Shown here: one piece after another, positions 47,745 to 55,507 of the stretch
Layout of the letters: each line of letters opens with the position of its first letter
How positions within the stretch are numbered: the stretch's first letter is position 1
Origin: an uncultured Pelagibacteraceae bacterium
GTDB taxonomy: Bacteria; Pseudomonadota; Alphaproteobacteria; Pelagibacterales; Pelagibacteraceae
Direction of reading: 5' to 3'
Assembly (NCBI GenBank): GCA_902567765.1
Contig: CACFNI010000003.1
Location: 29,444-93,443 of the forward strand
Length of the DNA stretch: 64,000 bases
Translations under genes and position numbers: made by a program
The notes under the pieces: generated by a model
What the model saw: the letters and a program-made list of their open reading frames with translations, nothing else
Databases searched by the model: none
Told to the model about the DNA's origin: nothing

Positions 47745-48639
47745 CTTTTAAAATCCATTCAATTAAATTTGCAAAATTAATTCCATGGTAATTTGCAATT
47801 TCAGGAACTAAAGAAAGATTTGTCATACCCGGTTGAGTATTAATTTCTAAAAGATAAAATTTATTTTTAAAAAATTTAAAATCTGATCTAGTTACTCCCC
47901 TGCAACCGATTAATTTATGTGCTTTTAAAGCAATATTCATTATTTCCTGTATTTTATTTTTTCCTATATCAACAGGTATTATGTGTTTGGTTTGCGCTTT
48001 GACGCTATACTTTGCCTTGTAGTCATAAAATTTTCTTTTTGGTTTAAGTTCAATGGCTCCTAATTTTTTTTTCCCCATTATCGCCACTTGTATTTCTCGA
48101 CCTGGAATGTATTCTTCTATTAAAATTTGATTGTAATTTGATAATTTTTTTAAGTTTTTAAAAAAGTTTTGTTTTGAACAAATGTAAACATTTACACTTG
48201 ATCCTTCATTAATTGGTTTGATCACTACAGGAAATTTAAGTTTTTTTTGAATTTGTGTAATAATATTTTTATTTTTTTTATTGAAATCATATTTAATATA
48301 TTTGGGTGTAAGAATTTTATTATTTAAAAAAATTTTTTTAGATATCTCTTTATCCATTGCAATTGAAGAGGCAAGAACCCCTGAATGAGTATATTTTATT
48401 TTTTGAGACTCCAATATAGTCTGGATATATCCATCTTCTCCAAATTGTCCGTGTAATGCATTAAATACTATATCAGGTTTAAAAGTTTGTACTTTTTTAA
48501 AAAAATCTTCATCTGGCTCTGAAATTATTGATTTGTATTTTTTATTTTTTTTTAATGATTTAAATACACTTCTAGCAGTTTCTAGACTTATAAGTCTTTC
48601 TTTCGAAATTCCACCTCCTAAAATAATTACTTTTTTCAC
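47725..48639 (-). CDS. ddl: D-alanine-D-alanine ligase
   Basis: A 304-aa ATP-grasp enzyme. Motifs: GGISKERLISLETA at the N-terminus, NALHGQFGEDGYIQ, the lid segment PVVIKPINEGSSVNVYI, EEYIPGREIQVA and the metal-binding LEINTQPGMT. It makes the D-Ala-D-Ala dipeptide used by the MurF half of the MurEF fusion. It overlaps murB by 4 nt. Confidence 0.96.
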   Translation of the reverse strand: MKKVIILGGGISKERLISLETARSVFKSLKKNKKYKSIISEPDEDFFKKVQTFKPDIVFNALHGQFGEDGYIQTILESQKIKYTHSGVLASSIAMDKEISKKIFLNNKILTPKYIKYDFNKKNKNIITQIQKKLKFPVVIKPINEGSSVNVYICSKQNFFKNLKKLSNYNQILIEEYIPGREIQVAIMGKKKLGAIELKPKRKFYDYKAKYSVKAQTKHIIPVDIGKNKIQEIMNIALKAHKLIGCRGVTRSDFKFFKNKFYLLEINTQPGMTNLSLVPEIANYHGINFANLIEWILKDASSNR

Positions 48640-49547
48640 TTTATAATCTCAATTTCTGTTTCTATATCAATTCCAGTTTTAGATTTTACGCTATTCTTAA
48701 CAAAATCAATTAAATTTTTCATATCCTTAAAACTTGCATCTTTTTTATTAACAAAAAAATTACAATGTTTTTCTGAAATTCCTGCATCTCCAAATTTTGT
48801 GTCTAAGGGGACTGATTTTTTGATTAATTCCCAGGCCTTCTCTTTAGTTTGGTTTATAGGATTTTTAAAAGTACTACCACCAGTTTTAATTTTAGTTGGT
48901 TGTGATTGATTTTTTTTAAATTTTAATTCATTTATCTTATTCTGGATAATTGATTTATCCCCAATTTTACCTTTAAAAGAAGCACTTAAGAAAATTAAGT
49001 TTTTTCCTAAATTATTTCCTCTATATACAAAATTTATTTTAGATGATGGTATAGTCAATATCTTCCCTGTATTATCAATCGCCTGTATTGATAATAAAAC
49101 ATCTTTAAATTCTCTTTCAAAGCATCCAGAATTCATCTTTAGTCCTCCTCCAATGGTACCTGGAATACAAGATAAAAACTCAAAACCTCCTAGATGACTT
49201 TCACAAGCAAATTCTGATACTTGCCTGTCTGTGGCAGCACTTCCAGCAACTAAAGTAGTATCTGATAACTGAGATATATTGGAAAATTTTTTACCTAATT
49301 TAATTACTATACCTTGAAAAATACCATCATTCATCAAAACGTTTGATCCTGCACCTAAAAGAAATATTTTTTCTTTAGAACCGAATCTTTTTAAAAATGA
49401 AATTAATTCATTTAAACTTTCAGGTTTAAAATATACGGGCGCTACACCCCCAATATTAAACCAGTTTGTTTTTTTAAGATTATAGTCAAAAAAAATTTTA
49501 CCTTGTATATCTTTTGAAAAGTTTTTCAGTTCATTAATATTTGTCAT
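48636..49547 (-). CDS. murB: UDP-N-acetylenolpyruvoylglucosamine reductase
   Basis: A FAD enzyme of about 303 aa with the FAD motifs LGAGSNVL and SCIPGTIGGGLKMNSG, and the substrate segment STFKNP followed by KHCNFFVN; it is the type II form lacking the Tyr loop. The frame opens at 49574, but Met at 49547 (MTNINELKNF) overlaps the murC TGA as ATGA and is the likely start. It reduces enolpyruvyl-UDP-GlcNAc to UDP-MurNAc. Confidence 0.95.
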   Translation of the reverse strand: MTNINELKNFSKDIQGKIFFDYNLKKTNWFNIGGVAPVYFKPESLNELISFLKRFGSKEKIFLLGAGSNVLMNDGIFQGIVIKLGKKFSNISQLSDTTLVAGSAATDRQVSEFACESHLGGFEFLSCIPGTIGGGLKMNSGCFEREFKDVLLSIQAIDNTGKILTIPSSKINFVYRGNNLGKNLIFLSASFKGKIGDKSIIQNKINELKFKKNQSQPTKIKTGGSTFKNPINQTKEKAWELIKKSVPLDTKFGDAGISEKHCNFFVNKKDASFKDMKNLIDFVKNSVKSKTGIDIETEIEIIK

Positions 49548-50938
49548 AATAATTTTGGGAGTTCTTTCATCCAATTTGAAATTGAACCTGCGCCCATACC
49601 AATAACAATTTTATCACCATAAATATTTTGCTTTATAAATTTACTTAGCTCATATTGATCTTTGATCATGTAAACCTTGACTTTAGAGTTTGCACATATT
49701 TCTTTTGCAAAATTTAAATAATCAAATCCTAATTTTATTTTTTCTCCAGCTTTATAAATTGGACACAAAATTACCGCCTCTGTTTTACTAAAAGATGAAC
49801 TAAATTCTTTTCTCAAATCTTTTAATCTTGATATTCTATGTGGTTGGAAAATACAGTATATTTTTTCCTTTTGATAAACCTTATGAACGCCATTTATCAG
49901 TTCTTTAATTTCAGTTGGGTGATGTGCATAATCATCAAAAAAACTTACTCCTCTATAATTAAAAATTTTATTAAACCTTCTTTGCACTCCTTGAAATTTT
50001 ATTAGTGAATTTTTAATAATTTTATTAGATATTCCGATTGTAAATGCAACTGCTACAGCAGCTGTAGCATTTCTTATATTGTGCAAGCCCAACAAAGGGA
50101 CATTTATATTTTTAAGTGTAATTTTTTTCTTACCCGGCAAAGATATAATTACATCGAAAATTGATATATTTTTGGATTGTCTTATATTTTTAATTACGAA
50201 ATTTGAGTCTTTATCTGTTCCATAAGTAAAAAAATTTTTTGTTTTAATTTTTTTTATTATTTGGTTATTAACTTTATCATCTTTACAAATAAAAGATTTT
50301 CCGAAAGATGGGACTTTATTAATAAATTCTATAAAATGATTTTTTAACTTTTCCATAGATTTGTAATAATCCATATGTTCTCTATCTATATTTGTTACAA
50401 CAGAATAAGTTGGAGGAACCTTTGTGAAACTACCGTCAGACTCATCAGACTCTAATACACACCACTTACTTTTTCCTAACCTAGCTGAATTTTGTATAGA
50501 ATTTATCACACCGCCATTAATTATAGTTGGGTCTAATTTAGCTTTAGAAAAGATACCTGAAATGAGTGAGGTTGTAGTCGTTTTGCCATGTGAGCCTGCT
50601 ACAACTACATTTTGTGTAAGAGAAACAATATGCGCTAACATGTCTCCTCTTTTATAAATAGGAAGGTTATTAGTTTTTGCATGCTGAACTTCTGAATTGT
50701 TTTTTTTTATTGCAGAAGAAATAACAAGTATTGTTGCACTATCAATATTTTTTTTACTATGACCCGTAAAAATTTTAATTTTATTTTTTTTTAGTCTATC
50801 TATATTTTTATTTTTTGAGATGTCGCTTCCCTGAATTTTAAATCCCATACCTTTCATAATTAATGCTAGACCACTCATGCCAATACCGCCTATACCAACA
50901 AAATGGATATTTTCTTTTTTTGCAAGTTCAATTTTCAT
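49544..50938 (-). CDS. murC: UDP-N-acetylmuramate-L-alanine ligase
   Basis: A 464-aa Mur ligase with N-terminal HFVGIGGIGMSGLA, ATP site VAGSHGKTTTTSLI, ESDESDGSF, NIDREHMDYY and the C-terminal FDDYAHHPTEI and FQPHR segments. It adds the first residue (L-Ala) of the stem peptide. It overlaps murG by 11 nt and murB by 4 nt. Confidence 0.96.
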   Translation of the reverse strand: MKIELAKKENIHFVGIGGIGMSGLALIMKGMGFKIQGSDISKNKNIDRLKKNKIKIFTGHSKKNIDSATILVISSAIKKNNSEVQHAKTNNLPIYKRGDMLAHIVSLTQNVVVAGSHGKTTTTSLISGIFSKAKLDPTIINGGVINSIQNSARLGKSKWCVLESDESDGSFTKVPPTYSVVTNIDREHMDYYKSMEKLKNHFIEFINKVPSFGKSFICKDDKVNNQIIKKIKTKNFFTYGTDKDSNFVIKNIRQSKNISIFDVIISLPGKKKITLKNINVPLLGLHNIRNATAAVAVAFTIGISNKIIKNSLIKFQGVQRRFNKIFNYRGVSFFDDYAHHPTEIKELINGVHKVYQKEKIYCIFQPHRISRLKDLRKEFSSSFSKTEAVILCPIYKAGEKIKLGFDYLNFAKEICANSKVKVYMIKDQYELSKFIKQNIYGDKIVIGMGAGSISNWMKELPKLL

Positions 50939-52001
50939 TTATAGTCTTTACAATTTTTTCATTAATGTTTTTCCAGCTATTTTGTTTCCTGAAATTTTCC
51001 ATATTTTTAATTTTTTCTAAATAGTCATTTTCATTTTCAATTATTTGTAATAATTTTTTTAATAATATTTCACTTGTAATATTATTTTGTTCAAGTAGCC
51101 AACAACAATTTTTGTTTTTATAAAAAAGTCCATTTTCATATTGATGATTGTCTTTTGCGAAAGGATAAGGAATCGCTATGTATGGAATATTCAAATAAGT
51201 TAATTCTGATAATGTCGAGGCCCCAGCTCGAGTGATACATAAGTTTGAGTTGGATATAATGTCTAGAATGTTTTTATCATATTTGAATAACTGATGACTG
51301 ATATTTTTTGAATTATAAAAATTTCTTAAATTCTTTAAATTTTCATCACTGCTTTGTTGATAGATCGTCAATTTATGTTTTTTTGACAATTCATAAACTA
51401 CGTTTTTCAAATCTTGATCGAAAAATTTTGCACCTTGGCTTCCACCTATAATTAATAAATTTACTTTTTCTAAAATTTTCTTTTTATCGGATCTTATTGA
51501 ATAAAAATTTTTTCGTAGTAAAGGATTTATAACTATTATTCTATTTAGATATTTTTTAGGAAAATTTTTAATATTACTAGAATAGCAAAATATTTTTTTA
51601 CTAAACCTCATAAAAAAAGCATTTGCCCTTCCTAATACCATGTTTGGTTCAAATAAATATATTTTTAAATTTAAAATCTTTGCCGAAATACATAGTGGTA
51701 ATGACATATAGCCACCTGTAGATATTAGAATACTTATATTTTTCCTCTTCATAAACATAATTGATTTTATAGTTAAAAAAATAATTAAAATAAAATTTAA
51801 AGGTAAATTAAAAATATTTCTTTTTAATTTGGGCGTATCTATTATTTTTATATTTTCTGTTTTCTCGTACAAAAATTTTATTCCTCTTTGATCGGAGGCA
51901 ATAAATACTTCAAAATCATTTTTTAAATGTTCAAAAAACACATTAGCAGGAATGACGTGTCCACCAGTTCCTCCAGTGCTAATTAAGATTTTTTTTTTCA
52001 T
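50928..52001 (-). CDS. murG: Lipid II synthase MurG
   Basis: A GT-B glycosyltransferase of about 357 aa that adds GlcNAc to lipid I. Visible: GGTGGHVIPANVFF near the N-terminus, the middle GGSQGAKFFDQ, and the donor-binding CITRAGASTLSELTYLNIPYIAIPYPFAKDNHQYENG. The start could be ATG at 52001 or TTG at 52010, the latter overlapping the ftsW TGA as TTGA. ATG is preferred. Confidence 0.95.
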   Translation of the reverse strand: MKKKILISTGGTGGHVIPANVFFEHLKNDFEVFIASDQRGIKFLYEKTENIKIIDTPKLKRNIFNLPLNFILIIFLTIKSIMFMKRKNISILISTGGYMSLPLCISAKILNLKIYLFEPNMVLGRANAFFMRFSKKIFCYSSNIKNFPKKYLNRIIVINPLLRKNFYSIRSDKKKILEKVNLLIIGGSQGAKFFDQDLKNVVYELSKKHKLTIYQQSSDENLKNLRNFYNSKNISHQLFKYDKNILDIISNSNLCITRAGASTLSELTYLNIPYIAIPYPFAKDNHQYENGLFYKNKNCCWLLEQNNITSEILLKKLLQIIENENDYLEKIKNMENFRKQNSWKNINEKIVKTINEN

Positions 52002-52006
52002 TACAT

Positions 52007-53116
52007 TCAAATTTTTCTTTTAGTTAAGTTTAAAATAATTCCTGATAATATAGCTGTCCCAACTATAGAAGAACCTCCATAACTTAAAAATGGTAAAGTC
52101 ATGCCAGTTGTTGGAAGTAATCTTATATTTACCCCAAGATGAATTAATGCTTGAAATAATATTATAGATGCAGATCCAACCAAAATTAATTTCGCTTTAT
52201 TATTTTTTTCGAAATAAAGTTTTTTAAACACTTGATATATAAAAAATAAAAAAATTATCATTAATATGATTATAACGACTGCTCCGAATTCCTCTGAGAT
52301 AACTGACACAATATAATCAGTATGAGCTTCAGGCACTCTATTTTTTAAAACTCCTTCTCCAATACCCTTGCCAAAGAAACCTCCATTAATAATTGCCTCA
52401 GAGGCTTTCTCTGATTGATAATTATTTCCGGATGTTGGATCAAAAAAAGATTTTAGTCTAATTAAAATATAAGAAAACTTTGGAATGAAAAAAATTAGAT
52501 AAAGTAATAATAAAAATATTAAACCAAAAAAAAGAAAAAAAACTATTAAATTTATTCCGGAAATAAAAATTAAGCTAAGCCATGTCAAAAGAACTAAAAA
52601 AGTTTGTCCGATATCTGGTTGAGTTATTAATAGAAAAATGATTGGAGCAATTAAAACAAAACTCAAAAGATACTTATAATAAATATTTTTATTTTTCTCT
52701 GAACTTAAAATTGAAGCCATCATTATAATGATAAATGGTTTTAAAACTTCAATTGGTTGAAATCGTGGCAAAAACAAAATATCTAACCATCTTTTAGATC
52801 CCTTTACCTCTACGCCTATGATAGGAACTAAAGCTAAAAAAATAAAACAGATCAAAAATAAAGCGTTTGATACTCTATAGAAATTTTTTTGATTTAGTGA
52901 TGAAAAGAAAATTATGAAGAAAAAACCTAAGAGTGTATAAAATAAGTGTCTTAAAAAAAAATAATAACTATTTGTATTAAGATTGTCAGAAGCAACAAGC
53001 GAGGTAGAAACTAAGGAAAAAAATAATCCCAAAGAAAAAAGAACCATAATCAAAAAAAAAATTGATTTATCAATATTTTTCCACCATCCATAATAAATTT
53101 TATTAATTTGAAACAT
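52007..53116 (-). CDS. ftsW: FtsW, septal SEDS-family peptidoglycan glycosyltransferase
   Basis: A 369-aa polytopic SEDS protein with VKGSKRWL, TQPDIGQTFLV, GKGIGEGVLKNRVPEAHTDYI and C-terminal LPTTGMTLPFLSYGGSS. It polymerises septal peptidoglycan with FtsI. Its place between murD and murG is the canonical one for ftsW and separates it from the RodA paralogue at 4819-5943. Confidence 0.95.
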   Translation of the reverse strand: MFQINKIYYGWWKNIDKSIFFLIMVLFSLGLFFSLVSTSLVASDNLNTNSYYFFLRHLFYTLLGFFFIIFFSSLNQKNFYRVSNALFLICFIFLALVPIIGVEVKGSKRWLDILFLPRFQPIEVLKPFIIIMMASILSSEKNKNIYYKYLLSFVLIAPIIFLLITQPDIGQTFLVLLTWLSLIFISGINLIVFFLFFGLIFLLLLYLIFFIPKFSYILIRLKSFFDPTSGNNYQSEKASEAIINGGFFGKGIGEGVLKNRVPEAHTDYIVSVISEEFGAVVIIILMIIFLFFIYQVFKKLYFEKNNKAKLILVGSASIILFQALIHLGVNIRLLPTTGMTLPFLSYGGSSIVGTAILSGIILNLTKRKI

Positions 53117-53119
53117 AAA

Positions 53120-54422
53120 CTATTTGTTTAAATATAGTTTTTTAAAAAGTTCATTAAATTTTTTTCCTCTATCCTCAAAATTTTTATAACTATCAAACGA
53201 TGCTGCTGATGGACTAAAAAGAATAGTATTGCCAATTTGATTTTTTTCATTTTTAATGTCGTAAATAGTTTTCTTTAGTGCACTTTTTAAGTTTTTGAAA
53301 TATTCGTATCTTATTTTATTTTTCAATATTTTAATAAAATGATTTTTATTTTTACCATATATATAAGCTTTAAAATTTATACATTTTTTTTTGCTCATAA
53401 AAAAATTATCACCGGATTTTGGAATTCCACCAATAAGCCAATGGACCTTATTTAAAGACTCAAGAATATTTATAGTTGATGAAAAACTTGTAGCCTTAGA
53501 GTCATTAATAACTACAAAATTTTTATTTTTATAAATGACTTGTTGTCTAAAATTTAAACCTTTAAATTTATTGATTGTTTTTAATAATTGTGAATGTCGG
53601 ATACCTAGTTTTTTTTGAAATTGCACAAACAAAACTGAAATTTTGCTTATTTCCATTGGTCAGAAAATAAGGATTTTTAATTTTTTCAATATTTTCTGAA
53701 AATAGTTTTTCATGAACATTGATCATTTTAGATTTTAACTTATTTTGTTTTAAAAATTTTTTGAGGTATTTATTTTTAAAATCTAAAAATGAAAAGTCAC
53801 TCTTATTTTGATTCTTAATTAGTTTAAATTTTGATTTAACATAATTATTTAAGTTTCCATGTCTTTCAATGTGATCAGGTGAGATATTTAAAATTGCCGC
53901 ATAATTAGCCTTAAAAATTTTACTATATTCTAGTTGATAAGAAGATGCCTCAATAACAAAAATAGTTTTAGGAGTTACTCTTTTTTCATTTAAAATAGGA
54001 TTTCCAATATTTCCCACTAGCCTTACATCTTTTTTTTGATCTTTTAAAACCTCATATAAAATTCGAGCTGTTGTTGATTTTCCATTAGTTCCAGTGATTG
54101 ATATAATTTTATTTTTAAAATAATGGCTATAAAATATATCTAAATCTGTAATTATTTTATTTAAGTTTTTGGATATAAATTTTTTTAAACTACATTTTCT
54201 AATATTTATCCCAGGACTTACCAAAATATAATCAAAATTATATTTGTAGATTTTTTTTTTATTTATAAAAAATTTTTTGCTTACATTTAAATTTTTTTTA
54301 ATATCATCAAAAAGAAAAGTTTTATTATTTTTTTTTAAAAACAAATGACTAGAATTACCAGTTTTTCCTAAACCATAAATTAAAATTTTCTTTTTAGAAA
54401 AAATTTTCTGTTTTTTTTTCAT
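53120..54422 (-). CDS. murD: UDP-N-acetylmuramoylalanine-D-glutamate ligase, split by a frameshift
   Basis: MurD is spread over two frames. The 5' part has YGLGKTGNSS, the ATP site ITGTNGKSTTA and NISPDHIERHG; it would end at 53568 in a short aberrant tail. The 3' part, read from the +1 frame through 53120, has FKGLNFRQQ, the DSKATS loop and SPSAASFDSYKNFEDRG. The frames join within an A8 tract (53609-53616): with one A fewer the sequence reads AISKKLGIRHSQLL and gives a 433-aa protein of normal size. The start is ATG at 54422, overlapping the mraY TAA. It is essential in the wall pathway, so an assembly error or transcript slippage is likelier than loss. Confidence 0.85.
53609..53616 (-). 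other. murD: A8 homopolymer at the murD frameshift
   Basis: Eight A on the minus strand (T8 on the plus strand). Removing one A restores a continuous MurD frame. Such a tract is both a common sequencing error site and a possible polymerase slippage site. Confidence 0.8.
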
Positions 54423-55507
54423 TACCTGAATTTTAAAGTTGCCAGGCCTATCATTGCTAAAATAATAGAAATAATCCAAAATCTAACTACTACAGTTGAC
54501 TCGGGCCAACCTTTCTTTTCAAAGTGATGATGTATTGGCGCCATTTTAAAAACTCTTTTACCGGTAATTTTATAAGACATAACTTGCACAATTACAGAAA
54601 TTGCCTCTAACACAAATAATCCTCCTGTAATCGCTAAAACAATTTCATGTTTAGTAATTATGCCGACTGCCCCCAAGGATCCGCCTAGTGAAAGCGATCC
54701 AGTGTCTCCCATAAAAATTTTTGCAGGGGGCGCATTAAACCATAAAAATCCTATGCAAGCTCCAATAATAGAACCACAAAAAACCGACACCTCGCCTATT
54801 CCCTCAATATAAGGAATTTGAAGATAATCTGAAAAAACAATATTTCCAGTAACATAACTTATAAAAGCAAAACATCCCGCAACTAATATGACTGGGACTG
54901 TTGCAAGTCCATCGAGACCATCAGTTAGGTTTACTGCATTCGAGGAACCAACTATTATAAAAACAGAAAAAGGAATAAAAAACCAACCTAAATTAATCAT
55001 TAGATTTTTAAAAAACGGAAAATATAAATATTCAAGTTCTGAGTGTTCAGTAAAATAAGTTAAAAATATAATGCCTACTACTGCAATTAAGATTTGCGTA
55101 ATAATTTTAAATTTAAAAGAAACACCAGAAGAATTTTTATATTTAATTTTTCTGTAATCATCATATGCGCCCAATAATCCATATGAACCAACTATAAAAA
55201 TTAAAAACCATATAAAAAAGTTCGATAAATCTCCCCAAAGCAATATACCAGAAAAAAGGCCTAATAAAATTAAAACACCTCCCATTGTTGGTGTGCCAAT
55301 TTTTTTTATAATATGTTCGCTTGGACCATCCTCTCTAATTGGATCTAAAATTTGTTTTGCTGAAAAAAATTTTATAAATGGGGTTCCAACAATAAACACT
55401 ACAAACATAGAAGTAAAAACTGCTAGTCCTGTTCTAACAGTTAAATATTTAAATACATTAAGAAATGTAAATACTTCTACAAAATTGACTGACAAACTAT
55501 ATAACAT
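54422..55507 (-). CDS. mraY: Phospho-N-acetylmuramoyl-pentapeptide transferase
   Basis: A 361-aa membrane enzyme with about ten helices that forms lipid I. Conserved segments: TPTMGGVLIL, GAYDDYRKIKY (catalytic Asp pair), SNAVNLTDGLDGLA, MGDTGSLSLGGSLG and KMAPIHHHFEKKGWPE. It overlaps the MurEF gene by 11 nt and shares its stop with the murD start. Confidence 0.97.
   Translation of the reverse strand: MLYSLSVNFVEVFTFLNVFKYLTVRTGLAVFTSMFVVFIVGTPFIKFFSAKQILDPIREDGPSEHIIKKIGTPTMGGVLILLGLFSGILLWGDLSNFFIWFLIFIVGSYGLLGAYDDYRKIKYKNSSGVSFKFKIITQILIAVVGIIFLTYFTEHSELEYLYFPFFKNLMINLGWFFIPFSVFIIVGSSNAVNLTDGLDGLATVPVILVAGCFAFISYVTGNIVFSDYLQIPYIEGIGEVSVFCGSIIGACIGFLWFNAPPAKIFMGDTGSLSLGGSLGAVGIITKHEIVLAITGGLFVLEAISVIVQVMSYKITGKRVFKMAPIHHHFEKKGWPESTVVVRFWIISIILAMIGLATLKFR

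Noticed and set aside
53568..53656. Two separate genes in place of murD
   Set aside because: Each half holds complementary MurD motifs, and one base in an A8 run restores a single normal-length enzyme.
54423..54479. Upstream start for murD
   Set aside because: The extra 19 residues overlap mraY in another frame; the ATG at 54422 overlaps the mraY stop in the TAATG pattern used elsewhere in this cluster.
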